Shown one piece after another: positions 17,992 to 26,107 of a stretch of DNA of 64,000 bases. The position numbers and the translations under genes are program-made. The notes beneath the pieces are model-generated. The model did not search any database. It was not told the origin of the DNA and saw nothing but the letters and a program-made list of their open reading frames with translations. The number at the start of each line of letters is the position of its first letter. Within the stretch, counting starts at the first letter, position 1. The stretch is from G963663315 sp963665165. GTDB lineage: Bacteria > Pseudomonadota > Gammaproteobacteria > Arenicellales > Poriferihabitantaceae. The stretch spans positions 558,001 through 622,000 of the forward strand of contig OY761989.1 in NCBI GenBank assembly GCA_963665165.1, read 5' to 3'.

Positions 17992-19146
17992 CTAATGCAC
18001 GCGCAGGTTTTTAACGGTCAACGGTTGCACTATGTCGCCGGTATCGTTGCCCCACGCATTTCGCTCATAAGTGATGACCGCAGCCAGATCAGCGTCATTG
18101 AGCTGGGTGGAAAAGGCCTGCATCGCGGTGCCGGGCTTGCCATTCATGACCATGTCGATATGGCCTTCGAGGTCCTCAAGCGCCATCGGGGTGCCGACCA
18201 GTGAAGGGAACACTCCCTGGATGCCCTGGCCATTTCCCTGGTGGCAGGCAACGCAGTAGGTCGCGTAAACCCCTTCCCCTCTCTCCATCAACTCATCCAT
18301 CGCCCATTCGCGATCCGCGGAGTTTGCCGCCGCCTCGGCTTCGGCCAGTTGCGCCGTCACCCAGTCGTCATAGTCGCTTTGCGATCTTGCATCGACCACA
18401 ATCGGCATGAAGCCATGATCCCGGCCGCACAACTCGGCGCATTGTCCACGGTAAATACCCTCTTCATCGATAATCATCCACATTTCGTTGATGAATCCCG
18501 GAATCGCGTCCTTCTTGACTGCAAACGCAGGCAGCCACCAGGCGTGCAGGACATCGCTGGCGGTCAGCAGGATCCGCACTTTCTTGCCGACCGGCAATAC
18601 CACGTGCCGGTCGGTTTCCAGCAGGTAGTTTTCAACGCTGGCCGGGTCGATCCCGGAGTCCAGTTGCGCCGCTTCGCGGCTATCCGGATGAAGGTTGCTG
18701 ATAAACCGGATGCCGGACTCCAGGTACTCGTATTCCCACTTCCACTGGTGGCCGGTGACCTTGAGCGTGATTTCAGCGTCCTCGGTCTGTTCCATCACGA
18801 TCAGGGTTTTCGCCGCGGGAACCGCCATCACGACCAGGATGATAAAAGGGACGACCGTCCAGGCAATCTCCGCCGTCATGCTTTCATGGAAAGTGGCGGG
18901 AGTGACCCCTCTCGACTTGCGGTGCCGGATGATACTGATGGTCATTGCGCCAAACACCACGACACCAATCCAGAAGCAGATCCACAGCACCATCATGTGC
19001 ATGTCGAACACCCTGCGGCTGATTTCCGTGACCCCTTCGGTCAGATTGAGCTGCCAATCGGCTGAAGCGGTGGAACTGAGCGTCGACAGGAGGATGGCGG
19101 ACAGAATCGCAGACCTGAGAACGGACATTCGTTCAAATATTTTCAT
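17992..19146 (-). CDS. coxB: Cytochrome c oxidase subunit II with fused cytochrome c
   Basis: A 384-residue subunit II. It has a signal peptide, two membrane helices (about residues 50-70 and 95-115), a CuA cupredoxin domain with the ligand motif CAELCGRDHGFM, and an extra C-terminal cytochrome c domain (CVACHQGNGQG, distal Met probably in KPGTAMQAF). This is the caa3-type arrangement. Subunit II accepts electrons at CuA and passes them to heme a. First gene of the oxidase operon, so its promoter should lie in 19147-19370. Confidence 0.96.
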   Translation of the reverse strand: MKIFERMSVLRSAILSAILLSTLSSTASADWQLNLTEGVTEISRRVFDMHMMVLWICFWIGVVVFGAMTISIIRHRKSRGVTPATFHESMTAEIAWTVVPFIILVVMAVPAAKTLIVMEQTEDAEITLKVTGHQWKWEYEYLESGIRFISNLHPDSREAAQLDSGIDPASVENYLLETDRHVVLPVGKKVRILLTASDVLHAWWLPAFAVKKDAIPGFINEMWMIIDEEGIYRGQCAELCGRDHGFMPIVVDARSQSDYDDWVTAQLAEAEAAANSADREWAMDELMERGEGVYATYCVACHQGNGQGIQGVFPSLVGTPMALEDLEGHIDMVMNGKPGTAMQAFSTQLNDADLAAVITYERNAWGNDTGDIVQPLTVKNLRVH

Positions 19147-19370
19147 TATGACTATGGGGCCTCACCGACAGTAGGGATAAACCGGATCGATAGCTACGAT
19201 CATTGCCTTGTACAGCATGAATTTCCAGATAAAAGTGTATTTGATCAACGATAAGAAACATCCTTATTGGAGGTGTCGCTTCAAATGCGCCCGCGATTAT
19301 ATCAAATTATGACAGCCGTACAAATCTCACTGGCAGATACATTTTGCCGTCAAGGAAGTTGCCCCGTCCT

Positions 19371-19802
19371 TCAGGATTTTTCCTGCCAGCCTGCTTTCCT
19401 GATCCATAGTTCCCATAACGAGCCAATCAGTCTGGGAATACCGACCAGCAGCAGGTAGGGAAGCAAGCCGGCCAATATTACGCCAAACTGTCCGAACAAC
19501 CCGCCGAGCAGGCTCATATAGACCGAGAATGGCGTGGCCAGGACGGTTGCAACCAGCAACAGGGTGCGAAGGCCGGATGTCGTTCCCCGCAACAGGAGCT
19601 GGAGCAGCAGCCCGATCAATACTCCGGTGATAAAAAACAGGCCCAGTCCGACCCACATCTGGTTATTCGAAAGCCCGGACAGGAAGGAGCCGCCGCCATA
19701 CCGGTACAGGGCAATCAGTATCTGCAAGGCGCACATCGCCAGGCCGCAAACGACCGGGAACAGCCAGTCGCTTCGCCTGGAAATATTTGCGCTTCCGGTC
19801 AT
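19371..19802 (-). CDS. Hypothetical four-helix membrane protein
   Basis: A 143-residue protein with four hydrophobic segments (residues about 14-34, 48-70, 78-98 and 102-122) and short basic termini. I do not recognise the family. It lies between ctaB and coxB on the same strand, 13 bases after ctaB, so it is probably co-transcribed with ctaB and may belong to oxidase or heme biogenesis. It has no heme- or copper-binding motif. Confidence 0.6.
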   Translation of the reverse strand: MTGSANISRRSDWLFPVVCGLAMCALQILIALYRYGGGSFLSGLSNNQMWVGLGLFFITGVLIGLLLQLLLRGTTSGLRTLLLVATVLATPFSVYMSLLGGLFGQFGVILAGLLPYLLLVGIPRLIGSLWELWIRKAGWQEKS

Positions 19803-19815
19803 GAAGAGGCGGCAA

Positions 19816-20733
19816 TCAGGAATTCAGGACAAAAGCGCGGATCAAGATTCGCGCGTAATGGTCGATCAACAGGAACGCGAACAGGGCGCTCAGGTAAAAG
19901 ATCGAATAACCAAAGGTTTTCATCGCATACCGGTCATCCGGCGAACGATAGAGGCGGATCGAATAAAATACGAAACCGGCGCCGAGCGCCAGGGCGCCGG
20001 CCAGATAGATCGTGCCGCTCATCAGGGTGACGAACGGCATGATCGTCACCACCACCAGCAAAATGGTGTACAGCAGGACATGGAGCTTGGTATAGGCAAT
20101 GCCATGGGTGACCGGCAGCATCGGCACCTGCGCCCGGCTGTAGTCGTCGACCCGCTTGATCGCCAACGCCCAGAAATGAGGGGGTGTCCAGACGAATATG
20201 ATCAGGAACAGCAACAGCGCTTCACCATGCAACTCGCCGGTCACCGCAGTCCAGCCGAGTACCGGCGGCGCGGCCCCGGCTGCCCCGCCCAGTACGATAT
20301 TCTGGGGTGTACTGCGTTTCAGGAACATCGAATAAATGACCGCATAACCGACCATCGAGGCCAGGGTCAGGATCGCGGTCAGCACATTCACGAAACCCAG
20401 CAGAATCACCATCGACATCGCCGCCAGGGCCAGCGCGAACGAAACCGCCTGCCGACCGCTGATATTGCCCTGTGGCAAGGGTCTGTTCCGGGTGCGATCC
20501 ATGCGGGCGTCGATTTCCTCATCGACCCAATGGTTCAGGGCAGCCCCGGCCGAGGCGGCCAGCCCGATCCCGATCAACCCCCAGAACCAGGCATCGAAAG
20601 GCACTGCCCCTTCAGTGGAAAGAAACATACCGGCCAGCGCGGTGAACAGGATCAGCAACACGACTTTTGGTTTACACAGATACAGATACTCCCTCCAGTC
20701 GAAGGGCCGGGGGAGAGTCTGCGTCAGCTTCAT
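19816..20733 (-). CDS. ctaB: Protoheme IX farnesyltransferase
   Basis: A 305-residue UbiA-family prenyltransferase (CtaB/CyoE) making heme O from heme B. The prenyl-diphosphate/Mg2+ motif is NHWVDEEIDARMDRT, and a second acidic loop includes RVDDYSRAQVPMLPV. About nine hydrophobic helices are present. Heme O is the precursor of heme A used by the aa3 oxidase. The heme A synthase (ctaA/cox15) that often lies beside it is not in this window. Confidence 0.94.
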   Translation of the reverse strand: MKLTQTLPRPFDWREYLYLCKPKVVLLILFTALAGMFLSTEGAVPFDAWFWGLIGIGLAASAGAALNHWVDEEIDARMDRTRNRPLPQGNISGRQAVSFALALAAMSMVILLGFVNVLTAILTLASMVGYAVIYSMFLKRSTPQNIVLGGAAGAAPPVLGWTAVTGELHGEALLLFLIIFVWTPPHFWALAIKRVDDYSRAQVPMLPVTHGIAYTKLHVLLYTILLVVVTIMPFVTLMSGTIYLAGALALGAGFVFYSIRLYRSPDDRYAMKTFGYSIFYLSALFAFLLIDHYARILIRAFVLNS

Positions 20734-20890
20734 TGCGGTCGGGTCAGGCAGGGGTTTGGCTGGATAGTCAGGCAGGACCAGACAAAATAATTGCTGGATT
20801 CTATCAAAAAAGCGAAGACAATTCGGCTTATTTCGGTATCATTGACCTGCCTGTCCGGTTCAACCTCAATTTACAATCCGAGCTGAAAAC

Positions 20891-21820
20891 ATGTCAGAAA
20901 CACTACTGATCAAGTCCGACCTGGATAGATCCGATGGCTGGACCATCGCGTTCCGGGATTTCGATATCGATATTGTTGACTGGCAGGAGTTTACCGACAG
21001 GGATGATATAGATTATGCCCTGGTCTGGCAACCGCCCCCCGGTTTTCTCGGACAGTTTCCGAATTTGAAGATCGTCTTTTCGGTCGGAGCGGGCATTGAC
21101 CACCTGAAGGGTGAGAACATTCTGCCGGCCGATGTCCCGGTTGTACGGATGGTTGAAGAAGGGCTGACGGCGGGCATGGTGGAATACGTCGTTTACCAGA
21201 CGCTGCACTTCCATCGACACATGCCGCAATATGAACAGGACAAAAGGAATCGTCACTGGAATGAAATCATACAGACCCCGGCACGCGACCGCACGGTTGG
21301 CATTTTGGGGTTCGGGGTACTGGGGCAGGCCGCGGCCGGATATCTGATGGCGCTGGGTTTTAACGTCATCGGCTGGAGCCGGACCGAAAAAAACATTCCG
21401 GGGGTCAGGAGTTATTTCGGCGATGACCAGCTGGACGCCATGTTGTCCGCAAGCGAAATACTGGTTTGCCTGTTACCCGGCACCGACCGGACCCGGGGCA
21501 TTCTGAACGCCAGCAATCTGGGTAAACTTCCCAGGGGCGCTTGGCTGATCAGCGCCGGCCGAGGCGCCTGTCAGGTCGAAGCGGACATTATCGCGGCCCT
21601 GGACGAAGGACAACTGGCCGGCGCCGCGCTCGATGTGTTCGAAGTCGAGCCTTTGCCGAAAACCAGTCCGGTCTGGGACCATCCGAAAATCCACTTTACC
21701 CCGCATGTCGCCAGCATGACGCTACCGGCATCCAGCGCAGCCCATGTTTACAACAACATTGAGCGGTTTCGCAATAACCTGCCGCTGACCCATGTCGCCG
21801 ATTTGAAACGGGGTTATTGA
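20891..21820 (+). CDS. Glyoxylate/hydroxypyruvate reductase A-like dehydrogenase
   Basis: A 309-residue D-isomer-specific 2-hydroxyacid dehydrogenase. It has the NAD-binding GILGFGVLGQAAAGYL near residue 137, the catalytic Arg in SAGRGACQVE, Glu in FEVEPLP and His in FTPHVAS. The GhrA-like features are a short N-terminal catalytic domain and FHRHMPQYEQDKRNRHW. Such enzymes reduce glyoxylate or hydroxypyruvate. Divergent from ctaB across 157 bases. Confidence 0.88.
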   Translation: MSETLLIKSDLDRSDGWTIAFRDFDIDIVDWQEFTDRDDIDYALVWQPPPGFLGQFPNLKIVFSVGAGIDHLKGENILPADVPVVRMVEEGLTAGMVEYVVYQTLHFHRHMPQYEQDKRNRHWNEIIQTPARDRTVGILGFGVLGQAAAGYLMALGFNVIGWSRTEKNIPGVRSYFGDDQLDAMLSASEILVCLLPGTDRTRGILNASNLGKLPRGAWLISAGRGACQVEADIIAALDEGQLAGAALDVFEVEPLPKTSPVWDHPKIHFTPHVASMTLPASSAAHVYNNIERFRNNLPLTHVADLKRGY

Positions 21821-21936
21821 TCCGGTGCATGCATAATGTTCAGCGACTCTGGTATACGGCGGCCCAATCGAATTGGCCGCAAAATCATCAATCCAATGTA
21901 GAAGTAAGATCGGCACAAACAAATCACATATCTGGT

Positions 21937-22188
21937 CTATCTTGGCAACCGATACCGGATCGTGAGAGAAGCTCCCTTACCTTTCGGGGGTGCGCTCACC
22001 ACTGAGTCACCGGTTTTCATCTCAGCATACATGACATCGCAACAAATGGGCATTCGGTGGTTGCTAACGGGATAGCCGCCTGTCTGACGATGAAGATTCC
22101 CTGAATTGACATCGAGAAAGGAGCGTCCCTCTCTTTCTGCTTGATTGAAATTGCGTTGCAATTCAGCCTTGAAAACAGCATTATTCAT
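21937..22188 (-). CDS. Conserved-looking 83-aa hypothetical protein
   Basis: An 83-residue ORF that reads like a real protein: GGYPVSNHRMPICCDVMYAE, then KGKGASLTIRYRLPR at the very C-terminus. I have a general memory of small proteins with this ending near HNH or restriction genes, but cannot name the family. It has no predicted signal or membrane segment. It is otherwise isolated, and the flanks 21821-21936 and 22189-22348 show no other gene. Confidence 0.55.
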   Translation of the reverse strand: MNNAVFKAELQRNFNQAEREGRSFLDVNSGNLHRQTGGYPVSNHRMPICCDVMYAEMKTGDSVVSAPPKGKGASLTIRYRLPR

Positions 22189-22348
22189 TCTAATTATATT
22201 CTCCTTAATTTCAGTACAATCCCGCTTTCAGGATTTGATTACTATACCCAAGAGTACAAACACTAATATCACCTGAAGCGTGTTTTCATGCTTTGAATCA
22301 GGATTTTGTTGAATTAGATAGTATACAAGGTATACCTGTTTTTTTGCA

Positions 22349-23236
22349 TTATGGCGCGTTCAGCCAGTGGTTTGCGGTTCCCGCCTGGGGACGGAAAAAG
22401 CAGATCATCCGGCCATCCGGCCCGGCTTCGGCATTTTCCCCCCACGGCGAAGTGCCATGCAGCGCCAGACGATGAACGACGAATGATTCCCCCGGCCGGG
22501 CATGTATCAATACCCGTCGGCACTGGCTGAATATGGTCCGTCGGGCCTGTTTATAGATTTCGGTGACATCCAGGTCGCCCCATTGTTCCGGCGGCAGTTT
22601 TTGCCAGACCGTCCGGAAGGCGCTGCGGATGATTTCATGGGAGCCTTCCCAGACAACGAAAGGGGAGGCGTCGGCGCTGAACGCCGTCATTGGAATACCC
22701 AGAATGAACGCGTGATGTTCGCGCAAGTGCCTGCGCCGGTCGGGTCCTTCCGGCAGCAGGCCATCGACATGGGCGGCATCGCGCCTGAGCCGGTAACGGT
22801 GCGCCTGCTGTGTTTCGGATGCGCCGGGCTGGGGGTAACCCGGATAGCAAACGGAAATCTGGCCGGGGTCCAGATCGAAATCGTTTATCCGAAGTGATTG
22901 CCGGATGAACTCCAGGGCGGTTCCCGCCAGCGGGCCGGAGTCGCCCACTTCGCCAAGTCCGGTATTGGGCATCACATTGACCCCGGCAAACCAGGTGCCA
23001 TTGCAGCGGAGCCATTGCCGGTTCCGTTCTGCGCTGACCTGCTTCCTGGCGCAGGGCAGCGTCTTGTCCACCCAGGCTTCGAGAACGGGATCGAAGCCGA
23101 TCCGGCGCCAACCGTTTTTGTAAAAGAGGCGGGTATCCATGAAATCATGATCGACACAGGAGAAATGAATTGTAGGACGCTGTGCGGTTCCGTTCAATCC
23201 GGGGGGTTGAGGACAACCTGTTTTTTTCGACGCCAT
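22349..23236 (-). CDS. Putative non-heme Fe(II)/2-oxoglutarate oxygenase-like protein
   Basis: A 295-residue protein with a pattern that could be a double-stranded beta-helix oxygenase: a proximal HVDG, a distal His in VHRLALHG, and an Arg in DGRMICFFRP that could bind 2-oxoglutarate. The stretch FVVWEGSHEI is also typical of phytanoyl-CoA dioxygenase-like enzymes. Substrate unknown. Start at 23236 is the first ATG; MDTRLFYKN further in is an alternative. It diverges from the toxin-antitoxin pair. Confidence 0.55.
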   Translation of the reverse strand: MASKKTGCPQPPGLNGTAQRPTIHFSCVDHDFMDTRLFYKNGWRRIGFDPVLEAWVDKTLPCARKQVSAERNRQWLRCNGTWFAGVNVMPNTGLGEVGDSGPLAGTALEFIRQSLRINDFDLDPGQISVCYPGYPQPGASETQQAHRYRLRRDAAHVDGLLPEGPDRRRHLREHHAFILGIPMTAFSADASPFVVWEGSHEIIRSAFRTVWQKLPPEQWGDLDVTEIYKQARRTIFSQCRRVLIHARPGESFVVHRLALHGTSPWGENAEAGPDGRMICFFRPQAGTANHWLNAP

Positions 23237-23254
23237 CTGGTATTATAAGACCTG

Positions 23255-23270
23255 TTAAAAGATCTTTTAA
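23255..23270. promoter_or_regulatory. Perfect 16-bp palindrome, likely antitoxin operator
   Basis: TTAAAAGATCTTTTAA is a perfect palindrome 13 bases before the antitoxin ATG. A -10-like TATTAT lies at 23241-23246, and a partial repeat of the half-site (GGTTAAAAG) follows at 23273-23281. Type II antitoxins usually bind such palindromes and repress their own operon. Confidence 0.6.
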
Positions 23271-23283
23271 AAGGTTAAAAGTT

Positions 23284-23538
23284 ATGAGTAATACACACAC
23301 CATTCTGGCCGATGTGAGCGCTGGAATTTCAGAGTTGAAGAAAAACCCGATGTCAGTCATTGAGCAGGGCGAAGGCGCGCCGGTGGCGATCCTGAACCGT
23401 AACAAGCCGGTGTTCTATGCCGTGCCTGCCATGGCCTGGGAGGAGTTGATGGATAAGCTGGAAGATATTGAGCTAACCGCGATTGCCAGGGCTCGAATGG
23501 GCCAGCCGGAAATAGAGGTTTCACTGGATGAGTTATAG
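23284..23538 (+). CDS. RelB/StbD-like (Phd/YefM) antitoxin
   Basis: An 84-residue antitoxin. The start ATG at 23284 follows AAAAGG and begins SNTHTILADVSAGISELKKNP, the typical N-terminal DNA-binding part of this family (short conserved GAPVAILNRNKPVFYAVPA). The acidic C-terminus (EIEVSLDEL) should wrap the toxin. Its stop overlaps the toxin start. The perfect palindrome just upstream fits autoregulation. Confidence 0.88.
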   Translation: MSNTHTILADVSAGISELKKNPMSVIEQGEGAPVAILNRNKPVFYAVPAMAWEELMDKLEDIELTAIARARMGQPEIEVSLDEL

Positions 23539-23812
23539 GCTTTTATTCCGCGTAGATGCCAAAAAGGAATGGGACAAGCTCAACCCCGCTATAAAAGCCC
23601 GGTTCAGGAAAAAACTGATTGAGCGCCTGGAGGTTCCCCGCGTTGAAAGCGCTCGGCTGAACGGCATGAAGGATGGCTACAAAATCAAATTGCGTAGTAC
23701 GGGGCATAGGCTGGTTTACCAGGTTCGTGACAATGAATTGGTTGTGTCGGTTGTCGCAGTTGGCAAGCGTGAACGAAACACTGTCTACAAAATGGCATTG
23801 AAGAGAATATAG
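23528..23812 (+). CDS. RelE-family mRNA interferase toxin
   Basis: A 94-residue RelE/ParE-superfamily toxin. It has KKEWDKLNPAIKARFRKKL, GMKDGYKIKLRSTGHRLVYQV and VVAVGKRERNTVY, the usual RelE core with basic residues and a terminal Tyr. RelE toxins cut mRNA in the ribosome. Its start lies inside the last codons of the antitoxin gene, so the pair is translationally coupled. Confidence 0.9.
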   Translation: MSYRLLFRVDAKKEWDKLNPAIKARFRKKLIERLEVPRVESARLNGMKDGYKIKLRSTGHRLVYQVRDNELVVSVVAVGKRERNTVYKMALKRI

Positions 23813-23906
23813 AATGGCTGGATGCCGGGCCGTTTGTCGGGTAATGACAACCCGGCGCAGTCGGCTTTAGAATGCGATGCAGTTACATTACCTTTGGAAA
23901 ATGACC

Positions 23907-25046
23907 ATGAATAAGCCGATGACGATGAATCCGGGTGATCTGCCGGGGGTCGGGAAATTTCACGACGACCCGGCCCGATCCTGGACCCTGCCCGGGATCT
24001 ATTACTACGATCCGGCTGTTTATGCACGGGAAATGCGCGATATATTTGCCGATAGCTGGCAGTATGCCTGTCATCAAAGCGCTCTGCAAAATCCCGGTGA
24101 TTACGTGGTTCGGGACCTTGGCGACCAGAGCGTGCTGGTGGTGCGTGACCAGAACGGCACGATCCAGGCGTATCACAATGTCTGCCGCCATCGCGCGCAC
24201 CGGCTGCTCGAAGGTTCCGGCGGAACCGGCGCCCTGATCGTCTGCCCCTACCACAACTGGACCTACACGCTCACCGGTGACCTGAAATTTGCGCGGCACA
24301 GCGATGAGATCGCTGGATTCGACCGCGCTGAATTCTGCCTGAATCCGGTCCGGGTGGAATCCTTCTGCGGATTCTGGTTCATTAACCTGAACGATCAGGC
24401 CGACTCCCTGGCGGATGGCCTGGACGAACTGGAATGGGAAATCCGGGAATTGAGTCCCGACCTGGACAATCTTAAACGGGCAAGCCGCCGGGAAATCAGG
24501 CTGGCGGCAAACTGGAAGAACTCGATGGAAAACTATTCCGAGTGCTATCACTGCCCCAACCAGCATCCCGGCCTGGCGCAGGATTCGCTGGATATGGAGT
24601 CCTACCGGATCACCGTCTACGAGAAGTATCACAGCCATGCCAGCCGCGGGTCCCGCGGAGGCGCCGATCAGGCCGGTTCATCCGGCGCCAGTTCGGGACG
24701 CGAGTTCGGCAGTTGGCTGCTGTGGCCGAATTTTGTGGTCGAGGTCTATCCGGGAGGCTATCTGAACGTATTTTATCATTTACCCGTCGGGGTGGAGGAA
24801 ACCCTGCAAATCTGTGAATGGTATTTCCCGAACGAGACACCGACCGGGCAACAGCAACAGGTGATCGACTTCGTGGACCAGGTGCGCGATGAGGATGTCC
24901 CGCTTTGCGAGACCGTGCAAAAAGGATTGCACAGCGTGGGCTATACGCAAGGGAGATTTGTCGCAAACCGGGATCGAAGCTGGTTCAGCGAGCATGGCGT
25001 GCATGATTTCCAGAAAAAGGTCCTGCAGGCTCTCGGCGCCTGGTGA
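23907..25046 (+). CDS. Rieske non-heme iron oxygenase, alpha subunit type
   Basis: About 379 residues. An N-terminal Rieske domain holds the [2Fe-2S] ligands CRHRAH and CPYHNW. The C-terminal catalytic domain has an ENYSECYHCPNQHP motif whose histidines, with a later Asp, should bind mononuclear iron. This form (ECYHCxxxHP) resembles choline, betaine and carnitine oxygenases more than ring-hydroxylating dioxygenases. Substrate not proven. Start ATG at 23907 has GGA eight bases upstream; ATG at 23901 or 23877 are alternatives. Convergent with a methyltransferase gene. Confidence 0.82.
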   Translation: MNKPMTMNPGDLPGVGKFHDDPARSWTLPGIYYYDPAVYAREMRDIFADSWQYACHQSALQNPGDYVVRDLGDQSVLVVRDQNGTIQAYHNVCRHRAHRLLEGSGGTGALIVCPYHNWTYTLTGDLKFARHSDEIAGFDRAEFCLNPVRVESFCGFWFINLNDQADSLADGLDELEWEIRELSPDLDNLKRASRREIRLAANWKNSMENYSECYHCPNQHPGLAQDSLDMESYRITVYEKYHSHASRGSRGGADQAGSSGASSGREFGSWLLWPNFVVEVYPGGYLNVFYHLPVGVEETLQICEWYFPNETPTGQQQQVIDFVDQVRDEDVPLCETVQKGLHSVGYTQGRFVANRDRSWFSEHGVHDFQKKVLQALGAW

Positions 25047-25108
25047 GAAGTGGGCGGATTTTATCCGGCGTTCACGGGTTCCGGTCAGGGCTGTTTCCCT
25101 GCGTGGTC

Positions 25109-25969
25109 TCAGGCCCGGCAAATGAAGGAGACGGTCCTGATTCGACGTTCGCGGAGATTGCGTACCTGATTTTTGACCATTGCCGGGAAGTCATCGCCGA
25201 GAATGACCTGGAAGGAAACCGGCGGCGCAGATGACGAGGATCCGGGGGATAGCCCGGTCCGGCCCGCGGTTTTCTCCGCCATTCTCTCAAACCAGTCTTG
25301 ATTCCGTTCGGTGGAATCCGTGACTTCGAGCAACCTGAACCCCGCGTCCGCAAGCAGGTCCGTCATCCGTTCAGTCGTTGCCAGGTGACTGATATGCGGA
25401 TCCCGTGCCCAGGGAACCGGAAACAATACCTCACCCCCTTCCCCCTGGAGTACGTCATGGATCGCGAAAACGCCGCCGGGCCTGACCACTCTTTTCGCTT
25501 CGGCGTATACCCTGTCCTTGGCCTTGATATTCATCGCGGCATGAATGGTCATGGCTGCATCGAACCGGTTTTCGCGGAAGGGCAGGCGGGTCGCGTCTCC
25601 TTGCCGGAAGTCAACCCGGTCTGACAGCCCGATCCACCCGGACAGCGTGGTTGCCGCGTGACAAAATGCGGGCGTCAGGTCAATGCCGGTCACCCTGCAA
25701 CCATACACTTCGGCCAGACACCGGGCAGGCCCGCCCAGTCCGCTGCCGATATCCAGTACCCGTTTGTCCATCGACAGGTTCATCCGCGCCGACAGTTCCA
25801 GGGTCGCGCCGCGTCCGCGGATATGGAACTCATCGAAGGTGGCCAGGTCCCGGGTGGTCAGTTGCGCCGGGCTTTTCCCGCTTTCGCGCAAGGCGTCCGC
25901 GATCCTGTTGACCAGGGTTTCGCCATCGCCGTAGTGCGCGATTACCGGGTTACGCTTCGGGTCTTTCAA
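25109..25969 (-). CDS. SAM-dependent methyltransferase, sarcosine/dimethylglycine type
   Basis: A 286-residue class I methyltransferase. The AdoMet motif VLDIGSGLGGPARCLAE is near residue 70, with GIDLTPAFC (motif II) and FDAAMTIHAAMNI after it. It resembles glycine-betaine pathway enzymes (sarcosine/dimethylglycine N-methyltransferases) and UbiE-like enzymes. With the adjacent Rieske oxygenase of the betaine/carnitine type, methylated-amine metabolism is plausible but inferred only. Confidence 0.75.
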   Translation of the reverse strand: MKDPKRNPVIAHYGDGETLVNRIADALRESGKSPAQLTTRDLATFDEFHIRGRGATLELSARMNLSMDKRVLDIGSGLGGPARCLAEVYGCRVTGIDLTPAFCHAATTLSGWIGLSDRVDFRQGDATRLPFRENRFDAAMTIHAAMNIKAKDRVYAEAKRVVRPGGVFAIHDVLQGEGGEVLFPVPWARDPHISHLATTERMTDLLADAGFRLLEVTDSTERNQDWFERMAEKTAGRTGLSPGSSSSAPPVSFQVILGDDFPAMVKNQVRNLRERRIRTVSFICRA

Positions 25970-26107
25970 GTTCTGCCTGATGGATTCATGGGTTTATCGG
26001 GTTGTACTCGATAGGATTATGCCAATTCAAAACAGGGTTTTGAAATAGCCTGAATTTTTTGTTAGACTTCAATCTCGGCTAATTTCCGCTCAGGCAGGGC
26101 GGCCTGG

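Noticed and set aside
19534..20790. Long plus-strand reading frame opposite ctaB (418 codons)
   Set aside because: It is the antisense of ctaB and the neighbouring membrane protein, with no protein-like composition (Gln/Arg/His rich).
22319..22338. GTATAC/GGTATACC palindromes
   Set aside because: Short palindromes in AT-rich DNA near the end of the oxygenase-like gene; no gene start nearby to control.
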